Below, one piece after another: positions 17,581-25,908 of a stretch of 46,118 nucleotides of DNA. The stretch's first letter is position 1. The number at the start of each line of letters is the position of its first letter. The stretch lies in contig NZ_CALMAT010000098.1 in the NCBI RefSeq assembly GCF_937859865.1, positions 1 to 46,118 on the forward strand. Reading direction: 5' to 3'. The notes beneath the pieces are model-generated. The model was not told where the DNA came from and did no database searches. It saw only the letters and a list, made by a program, of their open reading frames with translations. This DNA comes from an uncultured Mucilaginibacter sp. GTDB taxonomy: Bacteria; Bacteroidota; Bacteroidia; Sphingobacteriales; Sphingobacteriaceae. The position numbers were made by a program, and so were the translations under genes.

Positions 17581-18702
17581 ATGATAAAAAAAATAATAGC
17601 TCAGCTTAAATATGGAGCAAAGAAATACATTACTTATATCCCACGAATTTTCAATGTAAATTTATTGGATAAAGAAAAAACCTTAGAAAAACTGGAAAAA
17701 TCAAAGATTTATTTTTCAGAAGAGGAGGTGGTTGAGTTGTCGCCCGTACAGGTATATGGCGAATCTTCGGTTGATTATCAAACCGTTCAAATTGTGAAAT
17801 CTTCGCCGTCTATTGTTTATGAATTAAAGCCAAGTAAAAAAGTAACGGTATTAGCATTTGGAGGAGTAAAACTTGATAATACGATACTTAATTTAGACTT
17901 TGGTTCTGCAGAATACATAAGAAGCCTATTTAAACGAGGTAAACGTAGTAAAATTCATACGGAAATCTGCATACCTTTATGGTCCCACTATTGGGGGGGA
18001 GGATATTATGATTATATAATGTTTATTTATTTAAAGATTTTATTAATAAAATCTGTTTTAAATGAATCAGATTTCAAAATAGCGAAATTTGTTTATCCTG
18101 TATTTGGTACTCCATTTGAACGAGATTTGTTTGAACTTGCCGGGTTATCTAATGAACAAGTAATTAATTCCAGGCTTTATGATGTAAAGGCAGATAAATA
18201 TTATGTAGTACCTAATGTTACTTGGTGCTATCCTAATAAAAAGAATATTTTGTTACTTAAACAATTATCCCTTTCCTTAAATATACCCAAACACCAAGAT
18301 CAAGAATTAATTTTTATATCTAGAAAAGTACGCAGACGTCTTTCAAACGAAGTGGAAATCGTAGAAATTTTAAAAGAGCATAACTTTACATTTATAGAAG
18401 ACAAACCCAGATCAGTTGCTGACCAAATTTCATTATACAAAAACGCAAAGGTAATCATCGGGCCACATGGAGCTTCTTTTTCAAATATAATTTGGTGTGA
18501 CCCAGGAACAAAACTAGTAGAGCTTTTTTCTAACGGATATGATTCCCCTAATTTCAGATATTTAACAAAAATACTTGAACTTAAGTATTATGCAATTTTT
18601 GAAAATGGCGTTAAAGAAACCCACTACACTAACTTATATAATGATTCCTATATAGAACCTAATAATTTTAAAATAGCTCTTTCCAGTATATTAAATGATT
18701 AA
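17581..18702 (+). CDS. Glycosyltransferase family 61 (DUF563)
   Basis: GT61-type glycosyltransferase. The C-terminal half carries the family core: FISRKVRRRLSNEVEIVEIL at about residue 240-260, FIEDKPRSVADQISLYKNAKVIIGPHGASFSNIIWCDPGTKLVELF at about 270-315, with the signature His near 296 in GPHGAS. VPNVTWCYPNKKNILLLKQLS near 210 is the usual upstream segment. The first 70 residues are basic and variable, as is common. The 373-aa length fits. GT61 members transfer xylose or N-acetylglucosamine in eukaryotes, but bacterial members have varied donors, so the substrate is open. It is separated by 218 bp from the flippase gene, with no repeat element between them. Confidence 0.87.
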   Translation: MIKKIIAQLKYGAKKYITYIPRIFNVNLLDKEKTLEKLEKSKIYFSEEEVVELSPVQVYGESSVDYQTVQIVKSSPSIVYELKPSKKVTVLAFGGVKLDNTILNLDFGSAEYIRSLFKRGKRSKIHTEICIPLWSHYWGGGYYDYIMFIYLKILLIKSVLNESDFKIAKFVYPVFGTPFERDLFELAGLSNEQVINSRLYDVKADKYYVVPNVTWCYPNKKNILLLKQLSLSLNIPKHQDQELIFISRKVRRRLSNEVEIVEILKEHNFTFIEDKPRSVADQISLYKNAKVIIGPHGASFSNIIWCDPGTKLVELFSNGYDSPNFRYLTKILELKYYAIFENGVKETHYTNLYNDSYIEPNNFKIALSSILND

Positions 18703-18920
18703 TCTGACCTACATCTTTCAGCTTAACAAAGGCAACAGGATCAAAAAGAAAGTTGTTAAACGAAAATTGTAAAGTTTTAATTATAAAAAAGAACTGTATT
18801 TTATTGGTATACGATTTTTTTATAATAAAAATTACTGTAATTTATTGCCTTTTTACACTATCTTTATTGACTTTGATTTTAGTTAAAGTTTTTTTATAGC
18901 ATAATTCTATATATCAATTA

Positions 18921-20345
18921 ATGAGTTTAAAAAAAAATGTGATAAGTAACTTTATTCTTACTGCATCTACATTCATTTTCCCTTTAATATCATTACCATA
19001 CATTACAAGAACCCTGTCTACTGCCAGTATTGGACAGTTTTTTTATATAGATTCTTTTACTCAATATTTTATTTTATTTTCTGCAATAGGTATACCTTAT
19101 TACGGAGTAAGAGAGGTTGCAAAACTGAAATTTGACAGACAGAGAATATCACAATTTGTCATAGAATTGGTTATTATTCAATTTGCCTTGTCATTCATCT
19201 TTTGTGGCCTGTTTCTAACTTTTCCTTTTTTTATAAAAACGCTCCGTGCTAGTTCAGACCTAATCAGAATTGGGTGTATTACTATTGTTTCAAATGCATT
19301 TCTAATTGAATGGTTTTACCAAGGAATTGAAAATTTTTCCTACATAACTGTTAGGTCTATTGTAATTAAGTCACTAAGTGTAATTATGATTTTATTTTTG
19401 GTAGTTAACAAAAATGATTCTAATATATACTATTTAATTCTTGCCCTAACTGTTTTAGCGAATGCTGTTTTAAATTTTGGAAACTTCATTGGTAAACATT
19501 ATGCTAATTTTAAATTTGAATCTAAAATATTTTGGCATTTACGTCCTCTGTGGATATTATTTAGCATTAATATCTCTGTTAGTCTTTATACCCTGATGGA
19601 TACGATTATTTTGGGCTCTATGACTAATCCTGTGCAAGTAAGTTATTATAATATACCACTGAAAATAGTAAAGCTTTTTTTTAGTGTTATGGGTGGCATA
19701 GGATTAGTTTTTATACCAAGAATGTCTAGTTTTTTTGTTGATAATGATATAAAAGGTATTCAAAATCTTATGACAAAGTCAATTAGTATAGTCCTACTAT
19801 TAGGAATTCCTTTCTTTTTGGTTGGGTTTTTTTTTCCGGAAGAGATTCTATTTGTTGTATCTGGTAAGCAATATATACATGCTAAAGTTGCTTTACAAAT
19901 CTTAGCTATAGTTCCTTTGATTATTGGCTTAAATAATGTTTTTGGAACTCAGTATCTTTTAGCTATTGGCAGGGAAAAAAAAATTTTGTATGCTACTATT
20001 TTTGGTTTTTTTGGAAGTTTAATCTTAAACATTTGTCTTATACCACACTACGGATTTGTTGGGTCTTCAATAGCATGTGTTTTGGCAGAATTAATAGTTT
20101 GTATAATAATTTTTAAATCAGCAAAGGATACAATAAAAATTAACGTAGATTTTAATCTTCTATTTTTAATAATTGTAAGTTCAATCTTTGCTTTAGTTTT
20201 TTTACTAATTTTTAAGAATATTTCAAATCAAATTCTTTTAATGATTTTTACAGGTTTATGCTACGTATGCTCATTTGGATTATTCCAAATTTTTATTTTT
20301 AAAAATGGTTTCATTAATTCTATAATTAAGTTTCGATCTCGTTAA
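18921..20345 (+). CDS. Polysaccharide repeat-unit flippase (Wzx)
   Basis: MOP/MATE-superfamily lipid-linked oligosaccharide flippase with about 12-14 hydrophobic helices in 474 aa. The N-terminus NVISNFILTASTFIFPLISLPYITRTLS matches the conserved first helix of the Polysacc_synt family. FFYIDSFTQYFILFSAIGIPYYGVREVAK follows in the usual position, and YNIPLKIVKLFFSVMGGIGLVFIPRMS near 240-265 is the family's mid-protein motif. Together with the Wzy-like protein, Wza and Wzc it completes a Wzx/Wzy-dependent assembly system. The gene is preceded by 218 bp of AT-rich DNA with no element. Confidence 0.94.
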   Translation: MSLKKNVISNFILTASTFIFPLISLPYITRTLSTASIGQFFYIDSFTQYFILFSAIGIPYYGVREVAKLKFDRQRISQFVIELVIIQFALSFIFCGLFLTFPFFIKTLRASSDLIRIGCITIVSNAFLIEWFYQGIENFSYITVRSIVIKSLSVIMILFLVVNKNDSNIYYLILALTVLANAVLNFGNFIGKHYANFKFESKIFWHLRPLWILFSINISVSLYTLMDTIILGSMTNPVQVSYYNIPLKIVKLFFSVMGGIGLVFIPRMSSFFVDNDIKGIQNLMTKSISIVLLLGIPFFLVGFFFPEEILFVVSGKQYIHAKVALQILAIVPLIIGLNNVFGTQYLLAIGREKKILYATIFGFFGSLILNICLIPHYGFVGSSIACVLAELIVCIIIFKSAKDTIKINVDFNLLFLIIVSSIFALVFLLIFKNISNQILLMIFTGLCYVCSFGLFQIFIFKNGFINSIIKFRSR

Positions 20346-20363
20346 ATAATTGCTATATTAATA

Positions 20364-20480
20364 ATGAAAATAGTTTATTACTACTATGCAAAATTGGATT
20401 ATTTCCAAAATAAATGTACGTCTTGCCGTATGATAGATGCTTTTAATATGGTTATTTATGATTTTTTAAAAATTTCATAA
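20364..20480 (+). pseudogene. Possible remnant of a glycosyltransferase N-terminus
   Basis: A 38-codon frame begins 18 bp after the flippase stop with MKIVYYYYAKLDYFQNKC and continues to a TAA at 20478-20480. The opening (short beta strand, then aromatic residues) resembles the first strand and loop of GT4-type enzymes, but no further domain follows. The frame ends 63 bp before a repeat element. It may be a truncated gene left by a rearrangement, or chance. The rest of the 474-bp gap holds only the element. Confidence 0.3.
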
Positions 20481-20542
20481 TATTCAATTTAGTCATTTTT
20501 CATGGGAATACTCCCTTAGTTTTTATTCAAATAATGTTTTAA

Positions 20543-20703
20543 AAGCCCTTTTAAGTTTTACCCAATTTATTTTTTATGCTTCTTTTATCGCCTAAAAAAC
20601 AGCAGATTTTATTACCTTTTTGGATTTATGTAGCTTTGTTCGCAATAATTACAAGTATAAAAGAAGCATTATCAATTTTTCAGATAAAAATTTAAATAGT
20701 ATT
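20543..20703. repeat. ~160-bp nested inverted-repeat element (diverged)
   Basis: The left outer arm is AAGCCCTTTTAAGTTTT and the left inner arm ATGCTTCTTTTATCGCC (20577). The right inner arm is AGTATAAAAGAAGCAT, and the outer right arm is decayed (AAATTTAAATAGTATT). Confidence 0.82.
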
Positions 20704-20819
20704 AATTTATTATTTTATCATAGGCTGTTTTATCCTTTTGTAACATCTAATAAAGATTTAAAATAAACCTATAAATAAAATAAATAGGACTTAGATAAAA
20801 ACTTTCTTTAATTCATAAA

Positions 20820-21797
20820 ATGGCATTTCTTTCGATTATTGTTCCTGTATTTAACAAAGAGAAGTACATCGACAATTGCATTCAATCGATACTATCACAA
20901 ACATTTAAGGATTTTGAGCTTATTTTAGTAAACGATGGCTCTACTGATAGCAGTGGTTTTAAATGTGATTGTTATAAAAATATGGACAACAGAATTATTG
21001 TTTTTCATCAGGAGAATCAGGGAGTATCTTCTGCCAGAAACAAGGGAATTTCAATAGCAACAGGTGATTACATTGGTTTTGTAGATGCTGATGACACAAT
21101 TGATGTTAATATGTATGAGACACTCATTGATAATGCCACAAGCAATAACGCAGATATTGCTATTTGTAGATTAAACACTTCTGAGAAACCAACAATACAT
21201 TTAAATAGAAAAAATATTGAAGTTTTTAATCGAAATGAAGGGTTATCTGCTTTTTTTAAAGGAGAATTAGATTATGGTGCTTATAACAAGGTATACAAAA
21301 AAACAATTGTAAAAAACCTTCAGTTTGAAGGCAGAATGTTTGAAGATGTATTTTATACTTTTCGAGCATTATTATTATCAAACAAAGCTGTGTTAAATCA
21401 AAATAAAATGTATAATTATTTTATAAGAGATAATTCAGTAAGTATATCAAAGTTTAGCCTAAAATATTTAGATCTTGTTTATGTTACTAAAAAAATAGTA
21501 AATATTGTATTAGAAAAAATGCCTGCACATGTGGAAGCAGCAAAAGTTTTCGACTTTGTTACAAACATGTTTCTTTTAAACAAAATTCTATTAGCAGGTG
21601 AAAAATACTATATGAATGAATATAAGATGATTGTTGAACGTCTTAACGGATATTCGGTATTTTTAAATGAAACAAAAGCTATAAACAAAAAACATCGAAT
21701 TGCCTATCACCTATTTACTAATAACCCCAAAGCATATTTAGTAATTTTAAAAATTTATTGTTTTATTTTTCCATCTCATGCTAGTGGGAAGGCTTAA
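20820..21797 (+). CDS. Glycosyltransferase family 2
   Basis: Cytoplasmic GT-A enzyme of repeat-unit assembly. It starts MAFLSIIVPVFNKEKYIDNCI, with the nucleotide-binding VNDGSTDSS near residues 37-45, the NQGVSSARNKGI motif near 68-79 and the metal-binding DADD near 89-92. The acceptor-side segment FEGRMFEDVFYTFRALL near 168-184 contains the ED typical of capsule/EPS GT2 enzymes. The 325-aa length is usual for a single-domain member with a helical tail. It lies between two repeat elements and appears monocistronic. Sugar specificity cannot be inferred. Confidence 0.93.
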   Translation: MAFLSIIVPVFNKEKYIDNCIQSILSQTFKDFELILVNDGSTDSSGFKCDCYKNMDNRIIVFHQENQGVSSARNKGISIATGDYIGFVDADDTIDVNMYETLIDNATSNNADIAICRLNTSEKPTIHLNRKNIEVFNRNEGLSAFFKGELDYGAYNKVYKKTIVKNLQFEGRMFEDVFYTFRALLLSNKAVLNQNKMYNYFIRDNSVSISKFSLKYLDLVYVTKKIVNIVLEKMPAHVEAAKVFDFVTNMFLLNKILLAGEKYYMNEYKMIVERLNGYSVFLNETKAINKKHRIAYHLFTNNPKAYLVILKIYCFIFPSHASGKA

Positions 21798-21877
21798 AAT
21801 ATTTTCATTCGTCTTTTATCCTATTAAAATAGGAATATTTTAGAAATCCTAATATTGAATATGTTTTTTAATAATGA

Positions 21878-22036
21878 AGTTGTTTAAACTTTTTTTCCGG
21901 CTTATTTTTGGAGCTGATGCTTCTTTTACCCTATAAAAATTGGTGCTTAAACAAACCAAAAATTAGGCAACGCTAATTTTTAGGTGGTAAAAGAAGCATG
22001 ATATAAAGCATAAAAGAATAAGTTTAAACAAGTTCT
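21878..22036. repeat. ~160-bp nested inverted-repeat element (type I)
   Basis: The outer arms are AAGTTGTTTAAACTTTT and AAGTTTAAACAAGTTCT. The inner arms are ATGCTTCTTTTACCC (21917) and GGTGGTAAAAGAAGCAT. It has the orientation of the 6123 copy and sits in the 413-bp gap 21798-22210, whose remainder shows nothing else. Confidence 0.9.
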
Positions 22037-22210
22037 ATAAAAGTAGTATAATATTTTTTTAGATTTAACCTTTAAAAATTATTCTAAAATATATTTAGAA
22101 CACAAGTGTACTTATAGCAATTTTTATTTACTATAAATTATGGATTACTTGCGGAATAATAAATTGACCTATGAAGATATATTTTAGAAATAGTTATAAA
22201 TTGAATAATC

Positions 22211-22726
22211 ATGAGTTTTTTTAAATTTATCCTTCAGGATTGGAAGGCTAATAAAGGAAATATTAAAGGAAGGCTCATACTTTTTCTTTTCCGTGTAGCT
22301 AACTTTTGTTCTATGCGAAAAGTTTATTACTACATTGGCCTTCCATACCTGTTATTTTACAAAATACTAGTAGAATGGATTTTCTGCATTGAAATTCCAT
22401 GGAATATAACAGCAGGAAAAAACCTTGTTATATATCACGGACAGTGTTTGGTAATAAGCAGAGGTGTAATTATTGGAGATAACTGTATTCTCCGGCATTG
22501 TACTACTATTGGCAACAAACAAATGAAAGGAGGAACATTTAGTTCTTCACCGGTTATTGGTAATAATGTGGATATCGGAAGCAATGTATGCATTATCGGA
22601 GGTATATCTATAAATGATAATGTGAAGATAGGTAGTGGTGCTGTTGTTGTTAAAAACGTTTCGGGCAACTGTATAGTAGTAGGAAATCCGGGAATTGAAA
22701 AGAAAACAGATTTACTTGCACAATAA
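22211..22726 (+). CDS. Left-handed beta-helix acetyltransferase (CysE/WcaB-like)
   Basis: Hexapeptide-repeat acetyltransferase, probably O-acetylating a sugar in the pathway with acetyl-CoA. The N-terminal 70 residues form helices (ILQDWKANKGNIKGRLILFLFRVANF), as in serine-acetyltransferase-type and colanic-acid WcaB-type proteins. Left-handed beta-helix repeats follow (LVISRGVIIGDNCILRHCTTIGN, PVIGNNVDIGSNVCIIGGISINDNVKIGSGAVVVKNV). The catalytic His candidate is in YHGQC, near residue 77. It ends in the usual VVGNPG loop. The 171-aa length is short for CysE and fits the polysaccharide-locus relatives. The next gene follows after 102 bp with no element, so the two may be cotranscribed. Confidence 0.88.
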   Translation: MSFFKFILQDWKANKGNIKGRLILFLFRVANFCSMRKVYYYIGLPYLLFYKILVEWIFCIEIPWNITAGKNLVIYHGQCLVISRGVIIGDNCILRHCTTIGNKQMKGGTFSSSPVIGNNVDIGSNVCIIGGISINDNVKIGSGAVVVKNVSGNCIVVGNPGIEKKTDLLAQ

Positions 22727-22828
22727 AAAATACATAATTCCTACTAACTATCGTAATGGCTATAATTGCAAGCTTCCTATGCTAATTAAAATCCATTACT
22801 ATTAATAAAAATATTTCTTAAAACTATT

Positions 22829-24088
22829 ATGGTTGAAAAAAAGAAACTTAACATATTGTTGTCTGCCTTTCGTTGCGAACCTGGCAAAGGTGGCGAACCC
22901 GGAGTTGGCTGGAACTTTGCAAAAAACATGGCCGATTATCATTATGTTTGGGTACTAACCCGGAGAAGCCATAAAAAGTTAATTGACGAAGCGTTACTAA
23001 AAAACCCAATTAAAAACTTATTCTTTATTTATTATGATATTCCACAAAGTGCTTTAATAGATGAGAAAAAATTAGGAGAACAAGCCTACTATATATTATG
23101 GCAAATATTTGCAATTACAGCTTATAGAAAAGCATCAAAAAAAGTTAATTTTGATTTAATACATCATGTAACCTTTAATCAATACCGCTCGCCTTCTATC
23201 GGTTTTTTTATAAAAAAACCATTTGTAATGGGGCCTATAGGTGGCGCAGAAACGATTAACTCTGTTTTTTTTCAGGATTTAGAATTTAAAGGTAAGTTAA
23301 AAGAAGTATGGCGCAATATAGGTTTAGATATATTTCTGTTCAGATTATTATGTAAAATAAGAAATAATCCAAAAACTGTTGTTTTTTCTTCTGTACAAAA
23401 TTTACAAAAATTAGGAAAACATCTTGGCAAAAAAGATAAATCGGCAGTAATTCCGGCAATTGCAATAGACAAGGAAGATTTTATTAAATATATTGACAAA
23501 AAAAGTATCGAAACAAACAAGCCTTTTACAATTATTTATTCTGGGACGGCAAAAGATTGGAAAGGACTTTTATTATTACTACGTGCAATTAAAAATGCTT
23601 TTAACAACGAAAGTAATATTTTAGTTAAATTGATTGGTATTAGAAATGAAGCGGAACACCAAAAAGTTTCAAAATGGCTTGTTGATTTTGAAATAGCAAA
23701 CAAAGTTCAGTTGATTAATTTTTTGCCAAGAGAACAAGTAATCGAAGAATTAAAGAACGCAGATATATCTGTTTATCCGGCCTTTAGAGATTCTGGTTCG
23801 ATGTCAGTGTTAGAGGCATGTGCTCTTGGTTGCACTGTCCTTTGTTTTGATGCTGGCGGACAAGATGCTTTTCCTGATCACATTTTATTAAAGATTCCGG
23901 TTTCTGATATTTCTTATCAGGCAAATCTTAACAATCTGTCAGAGAAGCTTAAGTGGTCTTATAACCATCCAACCGAAATTAGTAAAATAGGGGAAACAGC
24001 AAGGAATTATGTATTTGAGAATTATACCTGGCAAAAGAAAGTGATTACTTTTAGTCAATTATATGAAGATATTTTAATAAAAAATTAA
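22829..24088 (+). CDS. Glycosyltransferase family 4
   Basis: GT-B retaining glycosyltransferase. The N-terminal motif LLSAFRCEPGKGGEPGVGWNFAKNM (residues about 10-35) contains the Gly-rich donor/acceptor loop seen in a polysaccharide-locus GT4 subgroup. YDLIHHVTFNQYRSP-like residues near 110-120 and FVMGPIGGAE near 130 are further marks of this subgroup. The C-terminal domain has IIYSGTAKDWKGLLLLLRAI near 235-255 and ADISVYPAFRDSGSMSVLEACALGCTVLCFDAGGQ near 310-345, with the EX7E-type glutamate in VLEACALG. The 419-aa length is normal. The substrate is unknown. Confidence 0.92.
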   Translation: MVEKKKLNILLSAFRCEPGKGGEPGVGWNFAKNMADYHYVWVLTRRSHKKLIDEALLKNPIKNLFFIYYDIPQSALIDEKKLGEQAYYILWQIFAITAYRKASKKVNFDLIHHVTFNQYRSPSIGFFIKKPFVMGPIGGAETINSVFFQDLEFKGKLKEVWRNIGLDIFLFRLLCKIRNNPKTVVFSSVQNLQKLGKHLGKKDKSAVIPAIAIDKEDFIKYIDKKSIETNKPFTIIYSGTAKDWKGLLLLLRAIKNAFNNESNILVKLIGIRNEAEHQKVSKWLVDFEIANKVQLINFLPREQVIEELKNADISVYPAFRDSGSMSVLEACALGCTVLCFDAGGQDAFPDHILLKIPVSDISYQANLNNLSEKLKWSYNHPTEISKIGETARNYVFENYTWQKKVITFSQLYEDILIKN

Positions 24089-24185
24089 TTTACAAGCTGT
24101 GCCTAATTGCGTAATAAAAATATTTAATTTTTAACTTTATCTCTCCGCTGCTTATAACTTATAAAAATAAAAACAGATTAAACTT

Positions 24186-24346
24186 AGAGTCTGTTTAAGA
24201 TTCATTTAAGATTTTTCTATACTTCTTTTATCACCTAAATTTTTATGTTTTCTATATTTTTTTCTGAAAGCATCAATTACAAAAACAAAATTTATAGGCA
24301 TAAAAGAAGCATTATACATTTTGCTAAAGAAATTTAAACAAAGTCT
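24186..24346. repeat. ~160-bp nested inverted-repeat element (type II, reverse)
   Basis: The outer arms are AGAGTCTGTTTAAGATT and AAATTTAAACAAAGTCT. The inner arms are TACTTCTTTTATCACC and AGGCATAAAAGAAGCAT. It runs in the orientation of the 28784 and 30219 copies. Confidence 0.88.
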
Positions 24347-24363
24347 GTACACAGCAATCAAGA

Positions 24364-24386
24364 ATAATATTTTATAAAAATATTAT
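24364..24386. repeat. AT-only perfect hairpin
   Basis: ATAATATTTT and AAAATATTAT form a 10-bp perfect stem around a 3-nt loop (ATA). It lies just after the preceding element and is not part of it. It could form a weak hairpin or a protein-binding palindrome. Confidence 0.6.
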
Positions 24387-24391
24387 CATCG

Positions 24392-24447
24392 TACGTTTAA
24401 AATTATGTTTAGCGTATTTTTACTTCTTTTATCCCACAAAATTCTTT
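24392..24447. repeat. Left half of a nested inverted-repeat element
   Basis: CGTTTAAAATTATG followed by TACTTCTTTTATCCCAC at about 24420 matches an outer plus inner left arm. No right arm follows before the gene at 24476. Confidence 0.6.
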
Positions 24448-24475
24448 ATCGTGCTTGTACCCTTAATTAATAAAA

Positions 24476-25573
24476 ATGAATAAAAAAATATTAATAGGCG
24501 CTCCTCCTAAACATCATGTTCTTTTAGCTATGGACGAAATGCACGGATTAGAGGACATTGGTTATACCTGTAAAGTAATTACTTATGGGCGGAATGATCA
24601 ATCTATCAGTAACTTAAATAAATTATTTGGTGTTGTTGGTAATGCATTTAATATTGTTTTTACGCTTTACAAGTTTTCGCCTGATTTATTGTATCTCAAC
24701 TCACGCTTTGAGCCTGTCGCTACTTCCAGAGACTTTTTAACGCTATTGATAGTCAAAACCTTTTATTTAAAAAAGATTAAGGTTGCAATAAAAACCCATG
24801 GATCAGATCCTTCCATCTTGGAAAAAAAATCTTTCTTGTATAAAAATTGTATAGTTCCTTTTGTACTTAAACATGTTGATATCTGGTTTTTTCTATCTAA
24901 AGATGAAAAGAATATTATTGAGGGCTATTACCCTAATATTGCTGATAAAATTTTTACTACTTGTAATATAATTGACCCGGCCCGATCTGTTGCTTCTTTA
25001 GAATTTAGAAAGCGTTATGGATTGGAAGAAAATAAATTTAAAATTTTATTTGTTGGACGCATCGTAAAAGAAAAAGGTGTTTTTAGCTTGCTTAAAAGTA
25101 TCCCCAATCTTGATTTTCGAAGTAATTGCACTTTTATTTTTGTTGGGGATGGTCCGGATTTAGAAGGGCTTAAATCTTTAGCATTAACATTAAATGTGTC
25201 TGAATATGTGCGTTTTTTAGGGTTTATACCAGATGCCGAATGCGATAATTTTTACGCGAATGCTGATCTGCTTGTTTTTCCTACTTATTATAACGAAGGT
25301 TTTCCAATGGCATTATTCAAATCTATATCTGCAGGTTTACCCGTTATAACTACAAAAATCCGCGCTGCAAAAGATCATTTAAATTCTCCTGATAATGTTT
25401 TATGGGTGGAAAAAGATTCTGCAGAAAGTGTGGCAGCTGCTATTACAAAGCTGTATTTAAATGAGAATCTTAGAAATACGATGACTAAGAACAACAAAGC
25501 ATTAGGGAAAGAATTTTCTAAATCCGAAGTATGTTTAAAAATGAGTGAAGCTCTTGATTCAATTCAGGTTTAA
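24476..25573 (+). CDS. Glycosyltransferase family 4
   Basis: GT-B retaining glycosyltransferase of the repeat-unit pathway. The N-terminal domain runs to about residue 170 (KILIGAPPKHHVLLAMDEMHGLEDIGY at the start, FYLKKIKVAIKTHGSDPS near 105). The C-terminal domain shows KILFVGRIVKEKGVFSLLKSI near 195-215, FIFVGDGPDLEGLKSLA near 225-241, VRFLGFIPDAECDNFYANADLLVFPTYYNEGFPMALFKSISAGLPVITTKI near 250-300. The GT4 signature E-G-F-P-x-x-x-x-K/E is complete. The 365-aa length is usual. Only a half element and 28 bp precede the start codon. Confidence 0.93.
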   Translation: MNKKILIGAPPKHHVLLAMDEMHGLEDIGYTCKVITYGRNDQSISNLNKLFGVVGNAFNIVFTLYKFSPDLLYLNSRFEPVATSRDFLTLLIVKTFYLKKIKVAIKTHGSDPSILEKKSFLYKNCIVPFVLKHVDIWFFLSKDEKNIIEGYYPNIADKIFTTCNIIDPARSVASLEFRKRYGLEENKFKILFVGRIVKEKGVFSLLKSIPNLDFRSNCTFIFVGDGPDLEGLKSLALTLNVSEYVRFLGFIPDAECDNFYANADLLVFPTYYNEGFPMALFKSISAGLPVITTKIRAAKDHLNSPDNVLWVEKDSAESVAAAITKLYLNENLRNTMTKNNKALGKEFSKSEVCLKMSEALDSIQV

Positions 25574-25600
25574 TATTTTTGTTGAAAGTATTGAGGTATG

Positions 25601-25764
25601 AAGGCTTGTTTAATTTAAATCCGAAAAAATTACTGTGCTTCTTTTAGCCATTAAAAATTCGTTTTTATTTCTTTTATTTTTTACAAAAAGCATAAAAATC
25701 ACCTGTTTTTTTATGTGCTAAAAGAAGCATAGAAACCTGTTCAATAAAATTTTCAAACCAACTC
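25601..25764. repeat. ~160-bp nested inverted-repeat element (type II)
   Basis: The left outer arm is AAGGCTTGTTTAATTT and the left inner arm GTGCTTCTTTTAGCC. The right inner arm is GTGCTAAAAGAAGCAT, and the right outer arm AATTTTCAAACCAACTC is diverged. The rest of the 335-bp gap 25574-25908 shows no further feature. Confidence 0.82.
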
Positions 25765-25908
25765 GATTCACATTTTAGAAATTGTATTTCTGTAAATTAG
25801 CCATTCAATAAGCTAATTAGTGTTTAACCAAATAAGCATATTAGGTTTTGCATAAGAAAATATGGGAGAAACTATATACTTGTTTGTAATGTTAAAGGAA
25901 TTTATACT

